This document shows positions 16,473-24,380 of a stretch of 33,829 bases of DNA, one piece after another (within the stretch, counting starts at the first letter, position 1; each line of letters opens with the position of its first letter). Both the position numbers and the translations under genes were made by a program. This DNA is from Frankia canadensis (lineage in GTDB: Bacteria > Actinomycetota > Actinomycetes > Frankiales > Frankiaceae), in NCBI RefSeq assembly GCF_900197875.1, contig NZ_FZMO01000527.1, forward strand, positions 1-33,829, given 5' to 3'. Below the pieces are notes generated by a model that was not told where the DNA came from, ran no database searches, and saw nothing but the letters and a program-made list of their open reading frames with translations.

Positions 16473-18361
16473 AACGACGGCTCGTCGCCGCACGGCGACA
16501 GCCAGGCGGCGAGTGCCGCGCCGCCGCCGCGCGGCGCGGCTCGTGCCACGGCGTGGACGAGGTCGGGACGCCGCCGCAGCACCCGTCCCGCCGTCGTGTG
16601 CTCGCCGAGAGCGAGTCCGAGGCCGACGAGGTCTCGACGGTCGGCACTGCCGGTCTGGTCGGCCGCATCGAGTGTCCTGGCGTAGAGCCGACCTGCCCGG
16701 ACGCCGTCCCCGGCAATCAACGCCGCGTCCGCCGCGCTGATCACCGCGTCGCGCTCGTCGCGGCGGAAGGCGTCGCGCTCGGCCAGCCAGCGCCGGGCCA
16801 GCCTGGCCCGGGAGTCGAGCGCTCGTGCCCGCGGATCGGGGCGCAACCGCTGGGGGACCGCGACCACGTCCGCCGGCACAGCCGCGCCGTCCGACCAGGC
16901 CGCGGCGAGCCGGTGGACGAGGCGTTGCTCGGGAACCAGGTGGTGTATCCGCCACATCGCCCGCGTGTCGGCGTGCACGAGGTCCGCGAGTCGGCGGGCC
17001 TCTGTGGGCACCGGTTCACCGATCCAGCCGAGCGCGGTGAGCCGCAGACCGGACAGGAAGCGCCGTCCCAGGCCGGTCAACGGCCCGTCCCGGAGCAGAT
17101 CCGCGGAGATGTCCAGCACCGCGCGACGCCACACGGCGAACTCGAAGTGGGCGAGCATCGCCTCGGCCCCCCGCGCGCGCCGCCGCTGGATCCGCCAGAA
17201 GTCGGTGACGCCGTGGTAGGCGTAGACACCCTGGAGAACGCCGCGGGTCGGCCGCGGATCGTCGCGCCAGGGCACGAACCACAGCCGCGGGGCCGCCCGC
17301 GGGTCCACGAGATCGTCAAGGTGGGACAGCGCGCCGAGCAGCGCGTGACGGAGTTCGTGCGCGAGGGTCGCGGCTCCGTCGACGGGATCGTGGGGCTCGG
17401 ACATCTCGACGCTGCCTACGGCGTCGTTCGAGCTGGCGCTGAAGGAGTGGAAGCGGTCCGCTGCGGGCAGCGCGACGATCGCGGCTACCGTCGCGCTCAC
17501 GGCCTCGGCGAGGCCCGGATGGCCCTCGCGCAGCACCGTCCAGACCGCGGCCAGCTTGCGTTCCCAGCGTTGCAGGTCGGCAGCCGGAAGCCACACCGGC
17601 GGCGCGCTGTGCCGGGTGAGGCGATACGGATCGGCGTCCTCCAGGACGACGCCGACCGCGCTGGCCACGCGGGTGGGCCGCCATACCTGGGTGACCGGGA
17701 CGGCACGTGCCACCATGCCGGGGCCGCCGGGGCCGCCGGGGCCGGCGGGTGTGGGTGCCGGTACTCCCTCGAGCAGGATGCGGTCGGCGGCTGTGATGAT
17801 CTCCACCCCGCGCTCCGACATTCGCACGGTGGCGGTCTCCCAGACCTCGTGGTCGGCGAAGCGGGTGTGGCCGAGCGTGGGCAGGTGGATCACGCCCTGG
17901 CGCATCGGCACCCTGATGTCGAGCGGGCCCCCGGCGTGGACGACGGCCGAGGCCGCCATAGTGTGCAGGTAGCCGACCTCGACCCATAGCGGCACATCCT
18001 CCGTACCGCCGGTGTGCAGCCGGCGCAGCAGCCGGGCGGCCCACGCCCCGGCGAAGGGGGAGTCGAGCACCACCTTGACGGCGGCCGGTCTGCGACGCTC
18101 GACATCGACAAGCAGATCCCATGCCTCGTCGGCGGACATCAGTGGACCGGCCGCGCCCGGCCGGTCCCGCAGAGCGTCGAGAACGGCGCGGAATGCCAGC
18201 CGACGATGGCTCGTCTCGGCGTCCAACAGCTTTCGGACAATGACCGGACCGAGTGTACCGAAGGTAAGGCTGTCCACGTCCCCGGGCAAGAACAGATGTG
18301 ATGCGACCGTGCCCCCGATACCGGTGACTGCCGGACCGGCGGCGATGGGATCAGGACACAT
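16469..18361 (-). CDS. stand-alone HExxH-motif peptide beta-hydroxylase-type protein (mod_HExxH)
   Basis: A 630-aa protein of the HEXXH-motif family (TIGR04267-like). The family occurs next to, or fused with, radical SAM maturases of FxSxx-type RiPPs; members are described as alpha-ketoglutarate-dependent peptide beta-hydroxylases. The HELRH motif lies at residues 335-339 in a THxxH-like context (GAATLAHELRHALLG). A further His in YAYHGVTDFW is a candidate third ligand. A (GPG)3 hinge lies mid-protein. There is no CxxxCxxC, so it carries no radical SAM domain. The ATG at 18361 shares its A with the precursor stop (TGATG), indicating translational coupling; a TTG at 18364 is an alternative. 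It is convergent with the vWA-NB-ARC gene, and the two stop codons overlap in CTAG (16469-16472). The substrate is presumably the 60-aa peptide. Confidence 0.83.
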   Translation of the reverse strand: MCPDPIAAGPAVTGIGGTVASHLFLPGDVDSLTFGTLGPVIVRKLLDAETSHRRLAFRAVLDALRDRPGAAGPLMSADEAWDLLVDVERRRPAAVKVVLDSPFAGAWAARLLRRLHTGGTEDVPLWVEVGYLHTMAASAVVHAGGPLDIRVPMRQGVIHLPTLGHTRFADHEVWETATVRMSERGVEIITAADRILLEGVPAPTPAGPGGPGGPGMVARAVPVTQVWRPTRVASAVGVVLEDADPYRLTRHSAPPVWLPAADLQRWERKLAAVWTVLREGHPGLAEAVSATVAAIVALPAADRFHSFSASSNDAVGSVEMSEPHDPVDGAATLAHELRHALLGALSHLDDLVDPRAAPRLWFVPWRDDPRPTRGVLQGVYAYHGVTDFWRIQRRRARGAEAMLAHFEFAVWRRAVLDISADLLRDGPLTGLGRRFLSGLRLTALGWIGEPVPTEARRLADLVHADTRAMWRIHHLVPEQRLVHRLAAAWSDGAAVPADVVAVPQRLRPDPRARALDSRARLARRWLAERDAFRRDERDAVISAADAALIAGDGVRAGRLYARTLDAADQTGSADRRDLVGLGLALGEHTTAGRVLRRRPDLVHAVARAAPRGGGAALAAWLSPCGDEPSF

Positions 18362-18543
18362 CAATCCGGCTGAAGTACGCAGCCGCCACCACCGCTTTGA
18401 TCGCCGCGCGCGCAGGTCGGTTCACGGTCGAGGAGCAGGCGGTGAACACCGCCGCGCAGCGCGGCGGAAGGGGAGTCGCGTAACTGGTCCAAGCCGAGAC
18501 CGCGCACGTCCACGAGCTCTATTCGACCTGCGGCGTCCGCCAT
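18361..18543 (-). CDS. FxsA-like RiPP precursor peptide, atypical core without FxSxx
   Basis: A 60-aa peptide with a good ribosome site (GGAGGA, 9 nt upstream). Residues of about 8-41 (LVDVRGLGLDQLRDSPSAAL, then GGVHRLLLDR) match the leader layout of FxSxx-COOH precursors, in which a conserved amphipathic segment precedes a short C-terminal core. The expected C-terminal Phe-x-Ser-x-x is absent. Instead the tail (41-60) has two Cys, a run of four Gly and ends in LQPD. The stop overlaps the HExxH gene start, which argues that this frame is real. The core may be a new substrate type for the HExxH enzyme, or the peptide may have lost its modified residues. The leader resemblance is moderate, and the family call would need a profile search. 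Confidence 0.6.
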   Translation of the reverse strand: MADAAGRIELVDVRGLGLDQLRDSPSAALRGGVHRLLLDREPTCARGDQSGGGGCVLQPD

Positions 18544-18757
18544 CGTTGACCGCTCCTCCCGCGCGCCGCAGAAGGCCGCCGACGAACGGCTGACCCCGCG
18601 GCGACCACATTCTCCGCCCGGGCAAAACTCTGCGACCGCAGTCGGAGTGTCGCACATCGACCCACTCGCACGCGGCGTGAACGTCGTCGAGCCCGCGGGA
18701 CGGCCGTTCATCCCGCCTTTGGTACGCCGCGGCCACGAGGCGGCACGGATCCGGTCG

Positions 18758-19648
18758 CTACCTGCCGGTGAAAGCGGCGGGCCGCTTGTCGAGGAAGGCG
18801 CGCATCGCCTCGGCGTGGTCGTTCGACATGGAGGTGAGGATCTGGGTGCGGTTCTCGATCTCGAGGGCGGTGTCGAAGGTGACGTCGAGGTTCGACCACA
18901 GGGCGCGCTTGGTCAGCATGACGCCGAACGGGCTGTTGGCGACGATGGCGCGGGCGGTGTCGAGCGCGGCCTCGAGCAGCTCGCCCGCGGGCACGACGCG
19001 GGAGACCAGGCCGATGCGGTCGGCCTCGGCGGCGTCCACCGGGCGTCCGGTCATCATGATCTCGGCGGCGCGCGACGAGCCGATATGACGGGGAAGGTGG
19101 TAGCTGATGCCACACTCGCCGGCGGACAGCCCGATCTTCACCGCGGCGACGTGGAACCGGGCCGACTCGGCGGCGATCCGGATGTCGGCGGCGAGCGCGA
19201 GGCCCATGCCGGCCCCGGCGGCGGCCCCGTTGACGGCCGCGATGACCGGCTGCGGGATCGCCCGGATGGCCCGCACCATCGACGCGAAGTTCTCCTGGCT
19301 GGCGAAGCGCTCCGCGGACGACCGTGCGCGACCTTCGTTGCGCTTGACCTGGCGGGCGATGTCGAGCCCGGCGCAGAAGGCCCGGCCGGCCCCGGTCAGC
19401 ACCACCGCCCGTACCGACGCGTCGCCGCCGAGTTCGACCAGGGTCTCCCGGATCAGATCGACGAGCTCCGGCGTCAACGCGTTGAGCTGCTTCGGCCGGG
19501 ACAGCGTGAGCACCGCGATCGACGGCTCGACGCGTTCCACCCGTAGGGGCGTCGCCTCACCCTCCACCGCGAGCGCGGCCTCGGCGCCGGGTGCCGTGCC
19601 GTTCGCGGAGGTCGTCGTGCTGCCGCCGCCGGTGCCGCTGTCTGCCAT
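18758..19648 (-). CDS. enoyl-CoA hydratase/isomerase family protein
   Basis: A crotonase-fold protein (296 aa) acting on acyl-CoA thioesters in fatty-acid or aromatic-acid breakdown. The two oxyanion-hole regions are visible (GRAFCAGLDIA and GAAAGAGMGLALAADIRIA). The next loop reads GLSAGECGISYHLPR, with a Glu near the usual catalytic position. The ATG at 19648 has GAGAGGA upstream; a longer reading to 19687 only adds residues translated from the promoter-like AT-rich stretch. The first 45 residues are a low-complexity Gly/Ser/Ala extension not usual for the family. A 214-bp gap separates it from the RiPP precursor on the same strand, so read-through into the RiPP cassette is possible. The exact substrate is unknown. 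Confidence 0.92.
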   Translation of the reverse strand: MADSGTGGGSTTTSANGTAPGAEAALAVEGEATPLRVERVEPSIAVLTLSRPKQLNALTPELVDLIRETLVELGGDASVRAVVLTGAGRAFCAGLDIARQVKRNEGRARSSAERFASQENFASMVRAIRAIPQPVIAAVNGAAAGAGMGLALAADIRIAAESARFHVAAVKIGLSAGECGISYHLPRHIGSSRAAEIMMTGRPVDAAEADRIGLVSRVVPAGELLEAALDTARAIVANSPFGVMLTKRALWSNLDVTFDTALEIENRTQILTSMSNDHAEAMRAFLDKRPAAFTGR

Positions 19649-19680
19649 GGGTCCTCTCTCGGGGCAGTTCCCATCACCAG

Positions 19681-19722
19681 GAAACATCTAAATATTATGA
19701 CTTAGTATCTGACCGTATCTAC
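19681..19722 (-). promoter_or_regulatory. AT-rich promoter/operator region of the hydratase gene
   Basis: A rare AT-rich tract in this window. On the minus strand it reads CATAAT as a possible -10, though no TTGACA-like -35 is seen at 17 nt. An imperfect palindrome CTAA-N10-TTAG could bind a TetR-type regulator. Confidence 0.35.
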
Positions 19723-19749
19723 CTGTGGCGAGGGCGTCAACGCCGACGC

Positions 19750-20814
19750 TCAGGCTGGGGGGCAGCGCGCACCGGTCCAGGACAGCACGCCACAGTAGGT
19801 CTCCCGGGACACCTGCCATGCGGTGTTCCCGTCGTCGAGGACCGCGAAGCCGATCCGGGTCCCGGACTGGACGGCTCCGGAGTAGGCGAGCTGGAATTCC
19901 ACCGCCGCGCGGGTGGGGCTCAGGAACACGATCTCGCCGACGAGTGGCCGTGATGTGCGCGTGGCCACGGGCTGGTTGGCCCGGGCCTGGAGGAGCGTGT
20001 CCCGCAGCCGCGGGCCGTCCTGCACCGCGGCCAACACGGCGTCCACGTCCTGGCCGCCGGTGAAGGCACGGGCGAACGCGTCGCGCACTTCGGTGGCCGC
20101 GGTCGCCGGATCCGCCGGTGGCTGCCCGGTGCCGGGCGGCGTCGGAGCCGGTGACAGCACCTCGACCGCGCGCTGCGCCGCGCTGTGAACGACGCTCGCG
20201 TCGATACTGACCTCGGCGCTGGTCAGGTCTCGCGACGGACACGCCGCCAGGAAGGTGACCGGGCCCGGCGGCGGGAGCGGCGACACCCAGATCCGCTCGG
20301 TATGGCGATGCACGCCGTCGAAGGATTCGAGCGGTCCGCTGGGGACGTGGCGGAACGGCACGTCGATTCCGCCGTTCGCGCCGGCGGGGCCGTAGGTGAC
20401 CCCGACGACCGATCCGCGCGGTCCGGCGCCGACCCGGGGAAACGGCACCGCCTCGGAGCTGTTCCCGCTGCTGGGGCCGTAGCGGACCTCGACGCTGTCG
20501 TCGGCGAAGCGTACCCAGAACGCGATGATCGGCGCGGGATCGGGGGGCTGGTTGAATCCACCCGGAAGAAGGAGCCCGGGCAGGGCGTCCGAACGGGCGG
20601 CCGTCTCGACCGTCACCTCGAAACCCTGCGGATAGGCCGCGATCGACGCGAGGAACACCGCCACCCGGGTGGTACGGGCGACAAAGAGCTCGACCGGCAC
20701 GGTACCGGGCACGATGTTGCGCGGCTTCTGCTCGACCGGATTGTTCCGGGGCCGGCGCGGTCGAGGATCCGGACCGTCTGGCCGGTCGTCGCTGGGGGAT
20801 TCACCGGGGTTCAC
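19750..20814 (-). CDS. hypothetical protein with C-terminal NTF2-like domain
   Basis: A 354-aa protein that I do not recognise as a whole. Residues 1-35 are polar and Pro/Arg/Asp-rich (disordered). About 35-210 form a beta-rich region with many Gly/Pro/Val turns. About 240-354 have the look of the NTF2-like/DUF4878 domains common in actinobacteria (DAFARAFTG, then TRAAVEFQLAYSG, then TAWQVSRETYCGVLSWTG). No signal peptide or membrane segment is clear. The start is a GTG with no ribosome site; TAGCCT lies 8 nt upstream and could be the -10 of a leaderless transcript. It follows the aldolase gene by 63 bp on the same strand. Nothing in its neighbours fixes a role. Confidence 0.75.
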   Translation of the reverse strand: MNPGESPSDDRPDGPDPRPRRPRNNPVEQKPRNIVPGTVPVELFVARTTRVAVFLASIAAYPQGFEVTVETAARSDALPGLLLPGGFNQPPDPAPIIAFWVRFADDSVEVRYGPSSGNSSEAVPFPRVGAGPRGSVVGVTYGPAGANGGIDVPFRHVPSGPLESFDGVHRHTERIWVSPLPPPGPVTFLAACPSRDLTSAEVSIDASVVHSAAQRAVEVLSPAPTPPGTGQPPADPATAATEVRDAFARAFTGGQDVDAVLAAVQDGPRLRDTLLQARANQPVATRTSRPLVGEIVFLSPTRAAVEFQLAYSGAVQSGTRIGFAVLDDGNTAWQVSRETYCGVLSWTGARCPPA

Positions 20815-20877
20815 GTCCAGTCAGGCTAGACCGTTTCGGGGCGGCGCAGGCGGCGTTTGTCCGGCCATACGGCGAAA

Positions 20878-21645
20878 TCAGTCCAGCAGGTCGGGTTCCT
20901 CGGTGGTGATCTGCCTCCAGAGCAGGGCGAACTGGAGGCGGCCGACCTCGGGGGAGCCGTTGACGGCGGCGGTCGCGGTGGCGGTGTCGTGGTCGATCAG
21001 GTGGAGGGGGCCGGCGGCGGACTCGGCGAGCAGCTGCACCTGGCACTGGCGGTCGAGGCTGATATACCACCAGGCCGCCTCGTCGACGCTGCGCCCGACG
21101 GTCAGCAGGCCGTGGTTGGCGAGGATCGCGGCCTTGCCCGGCCCGAGGACCTCGGCGATGTGCTCGCCCTCCCGGGCGTCGAGCACGATGCCGGCGAACG
21201 GGACGACGACGTGGTCGCCGTAGAAGGCGCAGGCGTCCTGGGTGAGCGGGTCCAGCGGCCGGCGCAGCACGGACCAGGCCTTTCCCGCGACGGAGTGCGC
21301 GTGCGCGACGGACACCGCGTCCGGGCGGGCGGCGAGCAGCTGGGCGTGAATGGCCACGCCCGCCGGATTCACCGGCCCGTCGCCCTCCACGACGGTCCCG
21401 TCCGGGCTGACGAGAATCAGGTCGCTCGCCCGCAGCCGCGCCCACGGCTGGTCGGCGGGATTGATCCAGAAATGGTCGGGGCGCTCGGTGTCACGGGCCG
21501 AGATGTGGCCGGTGGCGCCCTCGGTGAGCCCGAACCGCGCGAACAGCCGCAGCGCCGCGGCGAGCTTCCGCCGCCGGTGGACGCGCTCGTCTGGATCCGC
21601 GACCGGCGGCCGGCCGGCGGCGGTGAGCATGTCGGTGACCGTCAC
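20878..21645 (-). CDS. class II aldolase/adducin family protein
   Basis: A 255-aa protein of the class II aldolase fold, which uses a metal ion bound by three His to cleave or isomerise sugar phosphates and related compounds. Metal ligands are visible in VAHAHS (His115, His117) and ANHGLL (His178). The N-terminal GATGHISAR segment is typical. The GTG at 21645 has GGGAG at 7 nt upstream. It lies 106 bp downstream of the dioxygenase gene on the same strand and may be in its operon. Many actinobacterial members lack a known substrate. The family is sure, the reaction open. Confidence 0.9.
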   Translation of the reverse strand: MTVTDMLTAAGRPPVADPDERVHRRRKLAAALRLFARFGLTEGATGHISARDTERPDHFWINPADQPWARLRASDLILVSPDGTVVEGDGPVNPAGVAIHAQLLAARPDAVSVAHAHSVAGKAWSVLRRPLDPLTQDACAFYGDHVVVPFAGIVLDAREGEHIAEVLGPGKAAILANHGLLTVGRSVDEAAWWYISLDRQCQVQLLAESAAGPLHLIDHDTATATAAVNGSPEVGRLQFALLWRQITTEEPDLLD

Positions 21646-21751
21646 GGTCCGGCTCCCTTCTGTTCCTGTCGTGCGTGGCGGTACGGACGGCGGGCGTACG
21701 CGTACTGGCCGTCTGACGGCACCGGGCTTCCGCGGGTGCGGCGGCCGGCGG

Positions 21752-22795
21752 TCAGTCGATGAGGGCGACCTGGACGTCGCGCGAGCCGGTGTACGGATTG
21801 CGGCCGTGCGCGGTGTAGACGTTGTCGACGAGCAGCACGTCGCCGTCTTCCCAGGGGAAGCAGACGACGGCCTTCGCGAGCCCGTCGGCGACCGCGCGGT
21901 AGTCCGCCTCGTCGATCTGGCCGCCGTCGCCGTAGGTGACGTGATAGGGCCGTGGCATTCCGGCCCGGTCATACAGGTCGAGATACGCCTCGTACGTGTC
22001 GCCGAGCCATTGCCCGTCCATGATCTGGGTCAGGATGTGGTTGAAGTACACGCGTTCGTGCGTACGCGGATGGTCCGCGAAGGCGGCCTTTTCCAGACGC
22101 GTCGACAGGCTGCCGTCGGGTTGCCACTCGACGTCCATGCCCAGACGGCGGCAGTCCGCCTCGATGGCGTCGTGGTCGTCGGTGCCGAAGCCGTTGACCA
22201 GGGTGGCGTGGTAGATCCACGGGTACTTCTCGCAGCCGTGCGGCGTGTGCGGATCGCGGAAGTTGCGGTGGTAGACGAGGCCGCGGCCGGCGAGGTCGTC
22301 GAGAAACCGCTCCGGCAACTCCCGGCCGAAGGCGCGCATGTCCCCGATGATCGTCTCGCCGTCGGTGGTGGCGCGCTGCCGGCAGTAGAACGCGATCTTC
22401 GCCGGGTAGTGGCGCAGGTAGGCCATCTCCTGGTGCAGCTTGATGTCCACCGCCGCCGGTACCCGGGTCGCCTCGTAGACGTTGCGGCCCAGCTCGTCAC
22501 GCGGCGTCGCCCCGCCGGCATAGCCGCCCCTGTGCGGGGGATAGTGCGCGATCAGCTCGGAGAAGGCGGCCGTACCGTCGAGGGGCAGGCCGCGCAGGAG
22601 TAGCGCGCCGTGCTCGGCGAGCAGCTCGTCGAACGTCTCCCACTGCCCGGCGAACCACGCCCGCGCCGCCGCCGGGTCCCGTGCCAGCTCACCCCGCATC
22701 GAGACGACCAGGGGAAGGCGACGGCCCTCCATCAGCCACGCGTGCGCGTCGTCACCGAGCGGGAGCGTCAGGCGTCCCGATAAGGCCTCCACCAT
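21752..22795 (-). CDS. TauD/TfdA-family Fe(II)/2-oxoglutarate dioxygenase (SyrP-like)
   Basis: A 347-aa non-heme iron dioxygenase. The facial triad is visible as His121-x-Glu123 (LHQEMAY) and His330 (TAHGRNPYTG), and Arg339 is the likely 2-oxoglutarate anchor. The pattern with EMAY, FYCRQRATTDGETIIGDMR and VYHRNF is closer to the SyrP/clavaminate-synthase-like branch, which often hydroxylates amino acids in natural-product pathways, than to taurine dioxygenase. The ATG at 22795 is chosen because a promoter places the transcription start exactly on it; a TTG at 22831 would put the start inside that promoter. The class II aldolase gene follows. The pathway is unknown; sulfonate use is an alternative given the sulfur locus 8 kb away. 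Confidence 0.9.
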   Translation of the reverse strand: MVEALSGRLTLPLGDDAHAWLMEGRRLPLVVSMRGELARDPAAARAWFAGQWETFDELLAEHGALLLRGLPLDGTAAFSELIAHYPPHRGGYAGGATPRDELGRNVYEATRVPAAVDIKLHQEMAYLRHYPAKIAFYCRQRATTDGETIIGDMRAFGRELPERFLDDLAGRGLVYHRNFRDPHTPHGCEKYPWIYHATLVNGFGTDDHDAIEADCRRLGMDVEWQPDGSLSTRLEKAAFADHPRTHERVYFNHILTQIMDGQWLGDTYEAYLDLYDRAGMPRPYHVTYGDGGQIDEADYRAVADGLAKAVVCFPWEDGDVLLVDNVYTAHGRNPYTGSRDVQVALID

Positions 22796-22831
22796 GGACC
22801 AGACCGTAACACGATCAGATACATCATCCAA
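22796..22831 (-). promoter_or_regulatory. leaderless promoter of the dioxygenase gene
   Basis: On the minus strand, TTGGAT (22831-22826), a 17-nt spacer, TACGGT (22808-22803) and 7 nt lead straight to the ATG at 22795. No ribosome-binding site is present, as expected for a leaderless mRNA. Confidence 0.5.
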
Positions 22832-22877
22832 CCTAGTTAGTTAAGTCGGGTTGGTGGAAGGGGAGGCAGGTGGGCCT

Positions 22878-24131
22878 TCAGTCCGCTTCCGCTGCCCACA
22901 GGGCGCAGATGGGCAGCGCCCAGATGCGATCGTCGACGTCGAACGGCATCGGGCCGGTGTGGAACAGGACGCCGGCGCGGAAGTCGGAGCCGAGCTGGTC
23001 GCGTAGCCATCGGAGATGGCGGGCGTCCCGGGCGGTGGGTGCCGAGGAGGCCTGGATCTCGAGGGCGATCACCTGGCCGCCGCCGAGGTCCACGACGGCG
23101 TCGATCTCCTGACCATCCCGGGTGCGGAGGTGATGGAGCCGGGCACGCGGATGGAGCAGGGCCAGCTCCGGCCGCAGCTGCGCGACGACGAAGGTGTCGA
23201 GCAGCCGGCCGAGCAGGTCGCCGTCGCGCAGGACGCTTCGCTCGTCGACCCGGGCGGCGGCGAGGGCGAGCGCCGGATCGGTCAGATACCGCTTGGGCCG
23301 TTTGGTCAGCCGGCTCAGCCGATTCGTCGACCAGGCCGGCACCAGGTCGACGAGGTACAGCGCGGCCAGGATCCGGTCGTAGGCGTCCGCGGTGCGCTGG
23401 CTGATCCCGGCCGCACTGTGCAGGGTGTTCTCGGCCGGCAGCCCGGCGGTCGAGAGCCCGAGCACCTCGAGGTAGCGGCGCAGCCGGACGGGATCACGAT
23501 GCTCGCCCGCGGCCAGCACGTCCCGGGTGACGACGTGATCGACGTAGGCGTCGAGCCAGGCGAGCCGTCCGTCGCCGCGCAGGCTCAGGGCGGCCTCGGG
23601 GAATCCGCTGCGCAGCGCGAGATCGACGTAGTCGTCCAGGCCCGGCGCCGGACCGGAGATCCGCAGGCGGGAGACGTCCGAGGTGAGGAGCAGGTCGAGC
23701 AGGCCGGGTCGGTCGAGTGAGCGGCTCATCTCCCGCTCGGCGAGCCCATGCAGCACGAGCCGGACGACCCGGCCGGTGCCGGGCCACTGGCGGGCGGTCA
23801 GGTCGGCTTCGACGCTGCCGGTGAGGATGAACCGGCCCGGCCGTGAGTCCTCGTCGACCGCGCGCTTGACCGCGCCGAGGATCGCCGGCACCTCCTGCCA
23901 CTCGTCGAGGAGGACAGGCTCGCGGGCGCGCCGCAGTGCCGCGTCCGGACTCGCCATGACGGCCGCGGCGACCGCGGGGTCGTCCAGCCGAAGGATGTCG
24001 TTGGCGACACGTCGGGCAGAGGTGGTCTTCCCCGCTGCCCGTGGCCCTGTGACGAGCACTGCGGGCAGCTCGGCGAGCAGGTTTGACAGCCGCTGGTCGG
24101 CGATGCGCGGGATGTACCCTGACATGGGCAT
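22878..24131 (-). CDS. AAA ATPase with DUF4143 (AAA_14 family)
   Basis: A 417-aa orphan NTPase of the widespread AAA_14-DUF4143 type. The N-terminal P-loop domain has Walker A GPRAAGKTT (29-37, Lys35) and Walker B VLLDEWQEVP (Asp76, Glu77). The C-terminal part (about 190-410) has a PD-(D/E)XK-like core, EIDAVVD...ALEIQAS. The usual catalytic Lys of E-x-K is Gln360, so nuclease activity is doubtful. The cellular role of the family is unresolved; defence or stress functions have been suggested. ATGs at 24131 and 24125 are both possible. The promoter upstream has TTGACA and leaves no room for a ribosome site. Confidence 0.88.
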   Translation of the reverse strand: MPMSGYIPRIADQRLSNLLAELPAVLVTGPRAAGKTTSARRVANDILRLDDPAVAAAVMASPDAALRRAREPVLLDEWQEVPAILGAVKRAVDEDSRPGRFILTGSVEADLTARQWPGTGRVVRLVLHGLAEREMSRSLDRPGLLDLLLTSDVSRLRISGPAPGLDDYVDLALRSGFPEAALSLRGDGRLAWLDAYVDHVVTRDVLAAGEHRDPVRLRRYLEVLGLSTAGLPAENTLHSAAGISQRTADAYDRILAALYLVDLVPAWSTNRLSRLTKRPKRYLTDPALALAAARVDERSVLRDGDLLGRLLDTFVVAQLRPELALLHPRARLHHLRTRDGQEIDAVVDLGGGQVIALEIQASSAPTARDARHLRWLRDQLGSDFRAGVLFHTGPMPFDVDDRIWALPICALWAAEAD

Positions 24132-24137
24132 ACGTCA

Positions 24138-24164
24138 ACAGTACTCATTCTGCGGCCATGTCAA
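24138..24164 (-). promoter_or_regulatory. promoter of the DUF4143 ATPase gene, probably leaderless
   Basis: On the minus strand a perfect TTGACA (24164-24159) is followed by a 15-nt spacer and TACTGT (24143-24138). Six more bases lead to the ATG at 24131. No ribosome site is seen. The spacer is shorter than optimal. Confidence 0.45.
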
Positions 24165-24259
24165 TGCACAAACCGCGGGGTGACGAGTGCGTGTTCTGCG
24201 GGCCCTGGAGTGCGTGTTCTGCCGTTACTGAGCGTACCGGACGGCTGGGTGGGTGCGCG

Positions 24260-24380
24260 GGTCAGCAGGTGGGGGAGGGGGTGCCGGGGTCGTCGGTGCG
24301 GACGTCGGACCAGGCGAGGCCGTCGAGGTTGACGACGATCGCCTCCTGGGTGGTGCGGACGATGACGACGACGGCCTCGT
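24260..24380. repeat. 121-bp direct repeat, copy A (3' end of the cupin gene)
   Basis: These bases match 28915-29035 in the same orientation with two mismatches and no gaps (constant offset 4655). Identity stops abruptly on both sides. The copy includes the cupin stop codon. Confidence 0.97.

Noticed and set aside
17716-17746. Nine-base repeats encoding Gly-Pro-Gly in the HExxH protein
   Set aside because: A simple hinge-like low-complexity stretch, not a mobile or regulatory repeat.
16553-17989. A 478-aa plus-strand frame opposite the HExxH gene
   Set aside because: No motifs and skewed composition, whereas the minus strand carries the HExxH family pattern.
18342-18430. Another frame of the RiPP precursor tail that ends in YFSRIDVS
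   Set aside because: It contains Phe and Ser near its end but not in the F-x-S-x-x register, and using it would need a frameshift. The main frame's stop is coupled to the next gene (TGATG), so I kept the main frame.
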